Shown: positions 1 to 10,500 of the stretch, in pieces | Position numbering within the stretch: the stretch's first letter is position 1 | Layout of the letters: each line of letters begins with the position of its first letter | Assembly: GCF_003725735.1 (NCBI RefSeq) | Contig: NZ_RJTM01000002.1 | Coordinates: 186,001-250,000 of the forward strand | DNA length: 64,000 nt | Direction of reading: 5' to 3' | Origin: Sinomicrobium pectinilyticum | GTDB lineage: Bacteria > Bacteroidota > Bacteroidia > Flavobacteriales > Flavobacteriaceae | Notes under the pieces: model-generated | The model's database searches: none | What the model was told of the DNA's origin: nothing | Seen by the model: only the letters and a program-made list of their open reading frames with translations | Made by a program: the position numbers and the translations under genes

Positions 1-1
1 T

Positions 2-1336
2 GCCGTTCCGGTGGATGAGAACAACCTGCCGGAATTCTTTTACATCCATAAGCCAAAAGGAAGCCCCGGTTTAAAATTCAAGGGAGTGGAGCCTACGGGA
101 AAATTGCCCGGATCCGTAGACTTCGCGTTGTATGCTGTTGAAGAACCACAGGAATTCACCACGCTGATATTCGGCGACCCCCAGCCTTACACTTCGGAAG
201 AAATGGAATATTTTGCCCGCGGTGTGGTCACCGAGGTAGAAGGTATAAAAAATGTTGCTTTCGGCCTGAGCCTGGGAGACCTGGTAGGAAACGACCTGAG
301 TTTGTTTAACCCGTATATAGCGGCTACGAAAAAAGCAGGCATCCCCTGGTATAATGTTATGGGGAACCATGATATGAATTTTGATGCGGAAGAAGACAAA
401 CTTTCCGATGAAACTTATGAGGCGCATTTCGGGCCTAATAATTATGCCTTTAACTATGGCAAGGTCCACTTTGTTATCCTGGATGATATTATTTATCCCG
501 ATCCGCGGGATGATAAAGGATATTGGGGCGGTTTCAGAAAAGATCAGCTTCAGTTCGTAGAAAATGATTTACGGCTGGTACCCAGGGATCATTTGATAGT
601 CCTGGCTTTTCACATACCGCTCAGCGAACCGGGAGAGGGCGATGCTTTTATAGATGAGGACAGGCAAAAACTGTTTGACTTATTGAAAGATTTTCCGAAT
701 ACCCTATCTCTTTCGGCACATACCCATATTCAGAAACAGGATTTCTTCACCGAAAAAGACGGCTGGAAAGGAGAGAACGCACATCATGAATATAATGTGG
801 GAACAACTTCGGGAGACTGGTATTCGGGAAAACTGAACGACCGGGGAATTCCGGTTTCTACGATGCGCGATGGGACTCCCAAGGGGTATGCCTTTATTCA
901 CTTCACCGGAAACACTTATGAAGTGGATTACAAAGTAGCCGGGAAGCCCAAAGACTATCAAATGGAAATTTTCGCTCCCAAAGTAGTGGCCAAAGGACGC
1001 AGGACCCAGGCCGGGATTTATGTGAATTTTTTTATGGGAAGCGCGGGTGATACCGTGGAGTACCGTATAGACAATGGTGACTGGAAACCGATGACCTATG
1101 TGGAAGAAGCCGATCCGTCATATGTAAAGCTGGTCTATGAATGGGATACCACCGATACCCTGTTCGCAGGAAGGCGATCTTCCAATCCTGTAAAATCCAC
1201 ACATCTGTGGAAAGGGAATATCCCCGTCAAACTGGAAACAGGCGAACATAAGATCGAAGTACGGGCTACGGATATGTTTGGCAAAAAGCATCTCGGAGAA
1301 AGTAGTTTTATGCTGGCATTGCCCATCACCAGATAG
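2..1336 (+). CDS. Calcineurin-like metallophosphoesterase, 5' truncated by window edge
   Basis: A binuclear-metal phosphoesterase of the calcineurin fold, probably exported. The reading frame is open to the first base (GCC GTT CCG precede the GTG at 11), so the true start and any signal peptide lie outside the window. Visible metal-binding blocks are GDPQPY, the GDLVGND block, the diagnostic GNHD, and AHTH near the end of the catalytic domain. About 130 residues follow as a beta-rich C-terminal domain, and the visible N-terminus looks like the end of an Ig-like domain, matching the MetallophosN/Metallophos/MetallophosC layout common in Bacteroidota. The substrate cannot be told from sequence. 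No operon partner is visible downstream. Confidence 0.85.
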   Translation, partial: AVPVDENNLPEFFYIHKPKGSPGLKFKGVEPTGKLPGSVDFALYAVEEPQEFTTLIFGDPQPYTSEEMEYFARGVVTEVEGIKNVAFGLSLGDLVGNDLSLFNPYIAATKKAGIPWYNVMGNHDMNFDAEEDKLSDETYEAHFGPNNYAFNYGKVHFVILDDIIYPDPRDDKGYWGGFRKDQLQFVENDLRLVPRDHLIVLAFHIPLSEPGEGDAFIDEDRQKLFDLLKDFPNTLSLSAHTHIQKQDFFTEKDGWKGENAHHEYNVGTTSGDWYSGKLNDRGIPVSTMRDGTPKGYAFIHFTGNTYEVDYKVAGKPKDYQMEIFAPKVVAKGRRTQAGIYVNFFMGSAGDTVEYRIDNGDWKPMTYVEEADPSYVKLVYEWDTTDTLFAGRRSSNPVKSTHLWKGNIPVKLETGEHKIEVRATDMFGKKHLGESSFMLALPITR

Positions 1337-1619
1337 TTTTGGTATAATCTGAAAGAATAAACCGGCATTCGGAGAGGCAACCCCTGTGATTGACAAACAG
1401 CAAAAAAGGGGTTGTCTTTCTTTTTCCTGTTGAAAAACTCATTTGTCAATATTTTAAAAATAGTTTTTACATCAATACAATATTTACAGGTCACAAAAAA
1501 AGTTTAAAACTATGTGCTTTAGTGCTTCTTTCTTTCAGTTCTAAAAAGTTATTCATGCCACGAAATCACGAATGAATATGGGATTGTACTTATAAAAATA
1601 TTGGTGAACCCGTGGCCAA

Positions 1620-1664
1620 ACAGACTTTCGGTCTGTCACAAACCTATGGACTTCAAGTCATAGG
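1620..1664. repeat. Pair of intergenic palindromes downstream of the phosphoesterase
   Basis: Two adjacent hairpins lie in the 519-base gap before the permease. The first is ACAGAC / GTCTGT with a 5-base loop (1620-1636). The second is CCTATG-g-ACTT / AAGT-CATAGG (1643-1664). They may end transcription of the phosphoesterase or belong to a dispersed palindromic repeat; no T-run follows directly. The rest of 1337-1855 shows no convincing gene. Confidence 0.45.
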
Positions 1665-1777
1665 AGTGGTTTAGTTTTTACCTCCTTAAAGTGTATTGCC
1701 AGCGAACACCAGGTGTACCGAAACCGTACAGGGAAGATAAACTGATTAAATTCAATGTGCTGATTCATTAATAGTTA

Positions 1778-1785
1778 TATGTTTG
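1778..1785 (+). promoter_or_regulatory. Putative Bacteroidota -7 box (TATGTTTG)
   Basis: TATGTTTG fits the TAnnTTTG consensus of the Bacteroidota housekeeping sigma factor and lies 70 bases before the permease start at 1856. No clear -33 TTG at the usual spacing was found, so the call is tentative. Confidence 0.3.
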
Positions 1786-1855
1786 GCATAATTGTTATTA
1801 CTATTAGCGCGCAGTATGAAGACCAGGAGTTATCTGTCTTTTTATCCACCGGATT

Positions 1856-4276
1856 ATGATCGGAAACTATATCAAAACATCGGGACGTAACCTAGTACGC
1901 AATAAACTCTTCTCATCGATCAATATTATTGGCCTTGCCATCAGTATGTCGGTGGGGTTACTGCTGATCGCGTTCATGTTAGACCTGTATTCGTACGATA
2001 AGTTCAACAGGAATGGTGAGCGGATTTACCGCATTACCAATATAACTACTTTTAACAGTGAACAAAACAGCAAGGTTGCAACTACGTCAATAAAGGCCGG
2101 AAAGCTTATCCGGGAGAAGGTGACCGGCATCGAAGAAGTAGCTATTTTGCGCAACGGTTTTGCGCAGGATGCGAAGGTTGCCGATAATATTCTTCCTATA
2201 GAGGGCTTTTGGGCGGAACCGTCGCTGTTCAGGATATTTACGTTCCCGATGCTGGAAGGCAATCCCGGCACGGCGCTGAAAGAACCTTACTCGATCGTTC
2301 TCACGGAGACGGCAGCCAAAAAACTGTTCGGCGACGAACCGGCACTTGGTAAGGCGATTGCATTCGATACGCTCAATTACAAGGTGACCGGTGTAATGAA
2401 GGACGTTCCCTTCTTTTCGCATATCAAATTTGAAGCACTGGTGTCGTTCTCCTCGGCCGAACAAATAAACAAAGATGATACTGATTTCGGGGCATGGACA
2501 AGCATGTCGTCGAACTACGTATACCTCCTGATGCCGGAAAATGCAGATATGCCTTCAATCCGCTCGCAACTTGATAAAATTGCAAAGGAAGAAAATCTCG
2601 CTGAAAAAAGTACCAAAATCCAACTCGAGCTTCTCCCTTTATACAAAATTGTGATCGGAGAAGATCTCGTATCCATGGGCCCGGTTGGTCCGCACATGCC
2701 CCCGGTTGTACTATGGATACTCGGCGGGCTCGCACTGGTTGTGATATTGTCGGCATGTTTCAACTATACCATTCTCACCATAGCACGTGCCATGCGGCGC
2801 TTTAAGGAAGTGGGTCTTCGCAAAGCTATCGGTGCGGGAAAAAGCCAGATACGGCAACAGTTCCTGGTGGAGGCGATCCTGATCTCCCTGGCAGCCCTTC
2901 TTCTCTCATTTTTTATATTTCTCATATTGCGGCCGCAGCTGATAAAGATGGCACCGGAGATGCAACACCTGGTGAAGCTCGAACTGTCTCCGTCCATGGT
3001 CATAGCTTTTATTATTTTTTCGGTTACCGTAGGTATTATTGCCGGATTTATGCCTGCACTGTTTTTTTCGAAAGTCAGTGCGATCAATGCGCTCAGAAAT
3101 GTGTCACCGGTGAAAGTACTCAAACACGTATCGCTCAGACGTGCCCTGGTGGTGATTCAATACACGATTACCCTTATCTTTATAACGGCAACCGCCATCG
3201 GCTATGTGCAGTACAAGAACATTCTGGCATTTGACCTGGGGTTCAAAACAGAAAATATCCTGAACATCGATATGCAGGGAAATAAAACTGCAGGGCTTCT
3301 CGACGAACTGGGTGAGATACCGGAAGTAACCGCCCTGTCCCGGTCAATGATTGTCACCAGCATCGGAAATGCATGGGGTACTTTTATGAAATACAGGGAT
3401 TCACGCGACTCCGCCATGGTCCTGACCAATCACGTGGACGAAAATTATCTGCCTCTGCACGAATACAGGTTCATTGCGGGAGGAAATTTCATTGGACGGC
3501 CCACTACAGCCAATGCCGCGAGGGAAGTCATCGTTAACCAGCAGGTCTTAAAACGGTTTAATATAGGTGCCGATGATCCGGAGAACGCGATCGGGGAGGA
3601 GATTGTGCTGTCATACCCCCCCGATTTCTCGGAGGAACGCAAAATGACCATTGTCGGGGTTATAAAAGATTTTCATTACGGTAAAGTCCAGGATCTCATT
3701 GAGCCGGTCGCATTCCAGTTCTGGACACCGGAAGACAGGGCTATTGTTAATGTCAGGATACGAAGTACAGACATGCCGACCACGATGGCCGGAATTGAGG
3801 CTGCATGGAAGAAGATCGATCCTGTTCACCCTTTTCAGGCTGAATTTTATGACGCGGCAATAGAAGATGCATACAGCGAACTTTCTGCCATGATGAAGAT
3901 TATTGGTTTCCTTTCATTCCTCGCTATCTCCATCGCCTCGATGGGGTTGTTCGGAATGGTGGCGTTCACTACCGAAACCAGGCTGAAGGAAATCAGTATC
4001 CGTAAAGTGCTGGGTGCAAGTTCCGGCAAGCTTGTCTACTTATTGAGCCGTGGTTTTATCGTACTGCTGTCGATATCGGCCATCATTGCGCTGCCCGTTA
4101 CTTATCTCTTTTTCGAAAACGTTGTGCTCACCAGGTTTCCGTATCATACGCCCGTTCATGCTGCCGAATTGTTTGTCGGTTTGCTGGTGGTATTATTTAT
4201 CGCATTTATTATGATCGGGTCCCAGACGATAAAGGCAGCGAAGAGTAATCCGGCAGAGGTCCTGAAGGGCGAATAG
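1856..4276 (+). CDS. ABC transporter permease, FtsX/MacB type (806 aa)
   Basis: An inner-membrane permease of the large Bacteroidota FtsX/MacB family, which works with a separate LolD-like ATPase in export or signalling across the envelope. The N-terminus (NLVRNKLFSSINIIGLAISM) is the conserved amphipathic start plus first membrane helix, followed by a periplasmic MacB-like core domain. A first FtsX block of three helices lies near residues 280-410; a second periplasmic domain and a second FtsX block (FLAISIASMGLFGMVAF, then EISIRKVLGAS) close the protein. The conserved EVGLRKAIGA and EISIRKVLGA motifs sit after each block. No ATPase gene is adjacent. Substrate unknown. Confidence 0.88.
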   Translation: MIGNYIKTSGRNLVRNKLFSSINIIGLAISMSVGLLLIAFMLDLYSYDKFNRNGERIYRITNITTFNSEQNSKVATTSIKAGKLIREKVTGIEEVAILRNGFAQDAKVADNILPIEGFWAEPSLFRIFTFPMLEGNPGTALKEPYSIVLTETAAKKLFGDEPALGKAIAFDTLNYKVTGVMKDVPFFSHIKFEALVSFSSAEQINKDDTDFGAWTSMSSNYVYLLMPENADMPSIRSQLDKIAKEENLAEKSTKIQLELLPLYKIVIGEDLVSMGPVGPHMPPVVLWILGGLALVVILSACFNYTILTIARAMRRFKEVGLRKAIGAGKSQIRQQFLVEAILISLAALLLSFFIFLILRPQLIKMAPEMQHLVKLELSPSMVIAFIIFSVTVGIIAGFMPALFFSKVSAINALRNVSPVKVLKHVSLRRALVVIQYTITLIFITATAIGYVQYKNILAFDLGFKTENILNIDMQGNKTAGLLDELGEIPEVTALSRSMIVTSIGNAWGTFMKYRDSRDSAMVLTNHVDENYLPLHEYRFIAGGNFIGRPTTANAAREVIVNQQVLKRFNIGADDPENAIGEEIVLSYPPDFSEERKMTIVGVIKDFHYGKVQDLIEPVAFQFWTPEDRAIVNVRIRSTDMPTTMAGIEAAWKKIDPVHPFQAEFYDAAIEDAYSELSAMMKIIGFLSFLAISIASMGLFGMVAFTTETRLKEISIRKVLGASSGKLVYLLSRGFIVLLSISAIIALPVTYLFFENVVLTRFPYHTPVHAAELFVGLLVVLFIAFIMIGSQTIKAAKSNPAEVLKGE

Positions 4277-4832
4277 AGTGTGCTTATTTAGCTTATTGAT
4301 AGAGGTTTAAAGTGTTCTGATATTTGCGTCAGAATGTTTTATCCGGTCTTCCGGTGTATGTCTTGCAAACTTGTTCCGGGATTGCCGGTTTTTTTACGGT
4401 TTTATAAAATCGTCATGGGAAAGCCGGATAAATTCACGAGGAATGAGGTATCTTTCCAAACTAAAGACTATGGACAGACACTAACTTAACCTACACAATG
4501 TCTCATGAAATACCTGATGAATTTAAAACCGGGGAAAAGCTTACTGATAGTCCGACATTTTTTGCTTAGTCTGCAACTTCAAAGGGAAGACCTGTAATCT
4601 TCTATACGAAACGACATCTGCCGCAAGACCGGAAGAACTTTCAAACCCTCCGATCCCGATTGAAATCAGGATGACCTCCACTTCGGCTGGTTCAGCACAG
4701 GCCTTGATCTCAAGAGAGGAGCTTTTTAAAAGCCTTAAAATAAACAAATAGAACACTAGTAGTCCATAAGTTTAACATTATTCACCTTAATTGAAACCAC
4801 TGCTTAACAGAAAGAAAATAACTTTAGATACA
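4277..4832. other. Gene-free interval between convergent permease and regulator
   Basis: About 550 bases with no credible gene. A weak terminator-like CCGG-gattg-CCGG hairpin followed by a run of seven T lies at 4376-4395, suitable for the permease. Near 4681-4703 is a cttcggctggttcagcacag stretch that resembles an intergenic repeat I remember from many Bacteroidota genomes; the short minus-strand frame across it is probably not a gene. Confidence 0.4.
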
Positions 4833-5858
4833 TTATAATGAGTTGCGAATAATAACTTTAGCCGGGTCGCGAAGCGTTACGGTTGTACGGTTTAATATTG
4901 CTTTGGCCGCCTCTTCTCCCATTTTCCGGAAATCAGAACTGATTACTGTGATCCCATTTTCCAGGACCTCTTTGACAGCAGTATCATTATAGGAGATCAG
5001 GCCGATGTCTTTGCCGAGTTTCCAGTTCTTTTTCCGGGTAATCTTTATAATATCCACATCATCCTTGTCATAACGGTTGAAAGTGATGTAGGCATCGCCT
5101 TTTTGGGTTGTTTTTTCATTTATGCCGTGAATGATCCGGTACTCTTTGTTGTACTGCGCGGCAAAGGATTCGAAACCTTCTATAAGGTCGCTGGCATGAA
5201 AAGCTTCCGGCGGAACCACCAGCACCAGTCGCCTATATTTTTCCAGTTGCGGTAATAATGTGGTCAGGGAATCCCGGATGTCCGATTTGTGATCCTGGTA
5301 GATACAGGTATGTTCATCTTCCAGCGTGTTTTCCCGGTGATCTATAATCACCCGTTTATGCGGAGGTATTTTGCTTAGTACTGTTGCCGGGTCTTCCTTA
5401 AAATATGTTACTATGACAAAATGCGTATAGTTGTTCAGGTTTTCTTCGACCAGTTTTTCAAATACCTTAAAATTATGATGGTGAAAGAATACATCCACAT
5501 CGGCGTGATCTTTTATGGTTTCCAGAAAAGATTGATAAACCTGGTCGCGGAGGATATTCATCTTATCCAGGATAAGGCACACCCGGTAGGGCAAATGCTG
5601 TTTGATACGCTTTAAATAGTAGCCTTTGCGGTATTCCGATTCTATAATTCCCTTCTCCGAGAGGTAATTCAAACCTTTTAAAGCAGTTTCCTTACTTATT
5701 TTGAGCCGGCTGGTGAGTTGGGCAAGAGAAGGAAGCCGGTCATTGATGCTTAATTTTTCCTCTTCTACCAGCGACATGATATAATCAACCAGCTGCAGGT
5801 ACTTTAAGCGGTGCATGTTACCGGTATTGTTCGGCGTAGATTCAGGAGCCTTTTCCAA
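4833..5858 (-). CDS. GntR-type regulator with LacI-like sensor domain (341 aa)
   Basis: A DNA-binding regulator, probably of the adjacent PUL. Residues ~15-85 form a GntR winged helix (YIMSLVEEEKLSINDRLPSL, then LKISKETALKGLNYLSEKGI). Residues ~95-335 look like a periplasmic-binding-protein fold as in LacI (VISSDFRKMGEEAAKAI near the end), which would bind a sugar signal. It is divergent from the GH16 gene with ~190 bases between, the expected place for its operator. The ORF could start at the Met of MHRLKYLQ, 14 residues later, without losing the domain. This PUL has no SusR, hybrid two-component or sigma/anti-sigma regulator in view, so this gene is the best candidate controller. Confidence 0.85.
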   Translation of the reverse strand: MEKAPESTPNNTGNMHRLKYLQLVDYIMSLVEEEKLSINDRLPSLAQLTSRLKISKETALKGLNYLSEKGIIESEYRKGYYLKRIKQHLPYRVCLILDKMNILRDQVYQSFLETIKDHADVDVFFHHHNFKVFEKLVEENLNNYTHFVIVTYFKEDPATVLSKIPPHKRVIIDHRENTLEDEHTCIYQDHKSDIRDSLTTLLPQLEKYRRLVLVVPPEAFHASDLIEGFESFAAQYNKEYRIIHGINEKTTQKGDAYITFNRYDKDDVDIIKITRKKNWKLGKDIGLISYNDTAVKEVLENGITVISSDFRKMGEEAAKAILNRTTVTLRDPAKVIIRNSL

Positions 5859-5931
5859 CTATATGTTATTATAGTGTTTATTAATAAATGACAAATTTAC
5901 CCTTTTTGTGTGTCTAAAACAAGAAAAAGAG

Positions 5932-6040
5932 CAGACCAAACCAGGATAATTGAAGATATGATAATTTTTTACATAAATAATTTGGTGTTTTGATTTTATT
6001 CCGCTATCATTGCCATTAAAACAGACCACACCAAACCAGA
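5932..6040. promoter_or_regulatory. Candidate operator repeats in the divergent PUL control region
   Basis: ACCAAACCAG occurs at 5935-5944 and again at 6030-6039, each preceded by CAGACC or CAGACCAC. TTTGGTGT at 5981-5988 is the exact reverse complement of ACACCAAA at 6028-6035. Repeats in both orientations between a GntR-type regulator and the first PUL gene suggest its binding sites. This is inference from position and symmetry. Confidence 0.45.
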
Positions 6041-6048
6041 CTAAAATT

Positions 6049-7488
6049 ATGAAAACAATTACAAATCTTTGGTACGGATGTATTGATCCGTACAGGTCAA
6101 TCAGACTAAAACCGTTGTTGAAACGGGTTTTCTGCTCCGGGGAAAAAGCATCGGTTAACTTTTTAATGATAGCTGTCATTTTACTGGCAGGTTGTGAGAA
6201 ACAGTCGTTTGAGACATCCGATGTGATTACAGGGGAAGATGCGATGACTTACACTGCAACGCTACCCGGCTACACGTTGGTATGGGAAGATAATTTTTGC
6301 GGTAAAACTCTCGACAGTACAAGATGGAAGTACCGTACGGACTGCAAATTTCAGAGTTGTCAGCGGCCGGATAATGTGGTGGTTAATGACGATACCCTGA
6401 AAATTCTCCTTGAGGAAGAAAATTACCAGGGCAAACCTTTCACCGGAGGAGGAATTATCACCAAACAACCGAATAGTTACGGCTATTATGAGATCAGTGC
6501 AAAGCTGGATGACGGGTATGGCTGGCACCAATCTTTCTGGGCCATCGGAAAAAGCGGGTTTGATGATCCCGATCCGATATATGCCGACAGTACGGGTGCA
6601 CGTATAGAAATAGACTGTTTTGAACACTATGGCGATTTTCCCAATACTAAGTTTCGCTACGGGGCCATAGACTGGTCAACGCTCAGAGGGTCTTCGGTCT
6701 ATATGGGGTCGATTGGCGAAGGCACATATGAGGCTACCTCCGATTTGTCACAGGATTTTCATACCTATGGTTTTGAGTATAGCCCGGATTATATTAACTA
6801 CTTTCTTGACGGGGAATTATTAAAGACCATAGATATCCGTGATGCACCCCAGCACGATGTCTACTTGTGGATTACTTCCATAGCTTCTGAAACAAATGCC
6901 ACAGGAGACGGAGCCATGTATGTAGATTACATTCGGGCTTATGAGATAAGCCCGTCTCAATATCATGTTAGAAAAGTTGAGTTCCTTCAGTATCTGGATT
7001 CACTTCGGGGGCCCCAGCAGTCAAACGGGACAGACCTGTGGATGGAAGCCGAGGACTTTGCGGATATCAATAACTGGAAGGTGGAAAAAGATATAGATCG
7101 CACCGTGGTATTGAAAGGATTTACAGGTTTTGACGCTACACGGAATTCTACTGATCTCAAAGCCACTACAGGAGTTGTGGTTGACGAACCCGGTGTGTAC
7201 AGGTTATGGGTAAGGTCCAGGGACTTTGATACACAACAGGGAGCACGAAAATTTAAAATGATCGTAAACGGAGAAGTATCCCCTGTTGAATTTGGCACAC
7301 ACGGAGAAGTGGGGTACGAATGGCAATCGGGAGGAGAATTTACTCTGGATGCGGGGGTGAATGTCCTGGAGATTTATGACAGTTCACAATATTTTGCAAG
7401 ATGCGACAGAATCTTGCTGACTACGGATACCTCTTTCGAACCGGAAAGAATCGGCGGGTTTGCAAACACGTCACATGTAGATCCGTAA
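6049..7488 (+). CDS. GH16-family endo-glycanase lipoprotein with C-terminal carbohydrate-binding-like module (479 aa)
   Basis: A retaining endo-beta-glycanase likely anchored on the cell surface, making the first cuts in the polysaccharide. ATG at 6049 is preferred over the ATG-less extension to 6010. The lipobox LLAGC puts the acylated Cys at residue 49, after an unusually long n-region. The GH16 jelly-roll spans ~75-320, with the catalytic ExDxxE motif as E187-I-D189-C-F-E192 (nucleophile and acid/base Glu). Residues ~345-475 form a beta-sandwich module starting LWMEAEDFADINNW, resembling sugar-binding domains. GH16 covers laminarinases, agarases, porphyranases and kappa-carrageenases; the sulfatase downstream argues for a sulfated galactan, but the subfamily cannot be fixed by eye. 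Confidence 0.88.
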   Translation: MKTITNLWYGCIDPYRSIRLKPLLKRVFCSGEKASVNFLMIAVILLAGCEKQSFETSDVITGEDAMTYTATLPGYTLVWEDNFCGKTLDSTRWKYRTDCKFQSCQRPDNVVVNDDTLKILLEEENYQGKPFTGGGIITKQPNSYGYYEISAKLDDGYGWHQSFWAIGKSGFDDPDPIYADSTGARIEIDCFEHYGDFPNTKFRYGAIDWSTLRGSSVYMGSIGEGTYEATSDLSQDFHTYGFEYSPDYINYFLDGELLKTIDIRDAPQHDVYLWITSIASETNATGDGAMYVDYIRAYEISPSQYHVRKVEFLQYLDSLRGPQQSNGTDLWMEAEDFADINNWKVEKDIDRTVVLKGFTGFDATRNSTDLKATTGVVVDEPGVYRLWVRSRDFDTQQGARKFKMIVNGEVSPVEFGTHGEVGYEWQSGGEFTLDAGVNVLEIYDSSQYFARCDRILLTTDTSFEPERIGGFANTSHVDP

Positions 7489-7521
7489 TTAATCAATCGC
7501 TATAAATTAAAAAACCATAAG

Positions 7522-10500
7522 ATGAGAGAAAATCTATTATTGGTACTATTGGCCGGTCTGTGTATTAATTGTGCATGGGGCCAGGAACTTACGGTTTCCG
7601 GTACAATTACTACGGCAGATGGTGAACCTATACCTTTTGCCAATATAGTAGTAGAGGGAACCGCCACCGGGACAGTGGCAAATATGGATGGAGCGTACTC
7701 CATTACTGCCGCTCCCGATGCCGTATTGGTGTTCAGCTATGTCGGTTACAGTAAACAGAAAGTCAATGTCGATAGTCGTACCGAAATCAACATACAACTC
7801 GAAGAGGATGTGGCCGCTCTCGATGAAGTGGTGGTCATAGGGTACGGTACACAGAAAAAGGCCAACCTTACGGGAGCGGTAACGTCAGTATCGGTAGACG
7901 AGGTAGAAGGCAGGGCATTGAGTTCGGTAGACCAGTTGTTACAGGGAAAAGTTGCCGGTATGGGAGTTGTACAGAATTCGGGACGACCGGGTGATGATAT
8001 GGCCGAGATACGTATACGGGGAGTGTCATCGATAGACAATAACAACCAGCCACTGGTTATTATAGATGGTGTACAGGGAAGCCTGAATGATGTAAGTCCT
8101 AATGATATAGCTTCTGTTTCCATATTAAAGGATGCCGCATCTGCCGCAATTTACGGTTCAAGGGCGTCTGCCGGCGTCATATTGATCGAGACAAAAAAAG
8201 GAAATGGCGGAAGCGGTGAATTGAAGGTGGAATATAAGGGAACGTTTTCCGTTAGTCAGGCTACACGTCTGCCCGGGATCGTCGATTCGTGGACCTATGC
8301 TACATTAATGAACGAGGCCCGGCAGAATGTAGGCCAACCTGCCGCTTTTACAGAAGAAAGTATTGAAAAATACCGGAGCCAGACAGATCCCCAATATCCT
8401 AATACCGATTGGTACGATGTGTATTTCCAACAAGGAACTATGCAGGATCATTATGTTGCTTTACGTGCCAGGGGAAAAAACTATGGGATCTCAAATTCCA
8501 TATCCTATAAAGATCAGGAAGGAGTACTGATCGGAACCGGGGCAAACCGTTTGTCCTTTAACAGTAATCTTTGGGGAAACTTTTTTAATAATAAGGTAAC
8601 CGTATCCATAGGGGCAAACGGTTACCGGGATCGTGTAGATGAATTGACCGACAGGACCAATACGGTGATGGCACAGATCGCCGGAATGATACCGACCACT
8701 TTTGTCCGCTCCAATGATCCGGAGACAGGAGAAGCGAATTTATACGGTTACCCCGCCCGGTACCTGGCCGGGAAAGAACTTGGCGGGGGAACAAAAACAT
8801 TGGGGAATCAACTCAATACAAGAGCTTCCGTAGAAATTACCCCTGTTAAAAACCTGAAGGGAAAAGTACTGATGGCCAATAACAAGCTGATAAGCCATTA
8901 CGAAAATTATTCCCCGGAGTTCTACACGGCCGGAGATTTCCTGGAGAGCAGTACCAACAAACGATTATCATCACTGGAAAAACAGTCGTTGCAAAGAGAC
9001 CGGAATACCCTGTTGTTGTCTTTGGAGTATGCCTTGTCCATCGGGAAACACGACATGCAGTTCTTTGCGGCCCATGAAAAACTGGAAACCATCTACAAAA
9101 GAGACGACGGCTCCGTACGCGAATTGTCCAGCAATGCCCCGATCTTTAATTTCGGTGACCCCAATACGTTTTACTTAAACAGTGTGGCTAATGAATTTGC
9201 CACGGCTTCCTATTTCGGAAGGTTTAACTACGCTTTCGATGGCAAGTACCTGCTGGAATTTAATTTCCGGAGGGATGGTTCTTCTCGTTTTGCCGAAGGT
9301 AATAAATGGGGGAATTTTCCATCGCTCTCACTGGCCTGGCGTGTAAGTGAAGAGAAATTCATGGAAAAACTTGATTTTATGAGCCTGAAGCTACGCGGAT
9401 CATGGGGCCGCCTGGGGAACCAGAATATCTGGACCCCGTATGCCTTTGCAGATGAAATGAGCGGACAGGAGTACTATGCCTTCGGAAACACCATTGTTCC
9501 CGGCAGGGGAACAAACCTGCTGGCCAACAGGTCGGTGCGTTGGGAAACCACCGAGCAGGTCAATATCGGGTTCGATCTCTCCCTCTGGAACAGGCTGAGC
9601 CTGGAAGCTGATGTGTTCCGGAAAAAGACCTATGATATTCTGGCAAGGGTCACAGTACCGCCTTCATTGGGTGTAAGTACACTTCCATACCAGAACATTG
9701 GCACCATGATCAATAAAGGAGTGGAAGTAAGTGTAAATTACAAGTCTCCCTATCTTGCAGATGGTTTTAATTATGCTGTTTCTGCTAACTTTACCTACCT
9801 CAATAACAAACTCACCGACCTGGGCGGATTGCCTTTCGTAGACCATACGGCCAATACCCGGAGCGTAGTGGGGCATCCTTTCTCATCGTTTTACGGTTAT
9901 AAAACAGAGGGAATATACCAGGTTTCCGATTTCATATGGCAAAGCGATAGTGACCCGGCTATTCCGCATGCCGAGCGTGAGTATATATTAAAAGATGGTT
10001 ACGCCGACCAATCCGGACTAATGGATAATCCGGCTCCGGGAGATATAAAACTTGCCGATACCAACGGTGATAAGGCCATTACCCCGGATGACCGGACTCT
10101 GATCGGTAACCCGCTGCCCAAATATCAGTATGGGTTCGGGATAGACCTTTCCTATAAACGGTTCGGTCTGAATATTATCGGCCAGGGAGTTGTCGGGGCA
10201 GATGCATATATGAATGGTAATGTAATAGCTCCGTTCTTTAATACGCAGGGCCCGTTGAGCAAGGAAATAGCAAATCATCACTGGACCTATGAAAACCCTT
10301 CAAATAAATACCAGCGATTATACGTGGATAAGACCCGCGATGCCCTGGTTACCAGTTATAACATTTACGACGCATCCTATTTTCGTCTCAAAAGCGTACA
10401 GTTCAGTTATGACCTTCCCGATAAATTTATTCAGTTGTATAAGGTAGATCGCTGCAGGATATTTTTCAATGCGGAAAACCTGTTGCTCCTGACGCCTTTT

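Noticed and set aside
4541-4756. 71-residue minus-strand frame
   Set aside because: Runs through an intergenic repeat-like stretch with no protein-like pattern.
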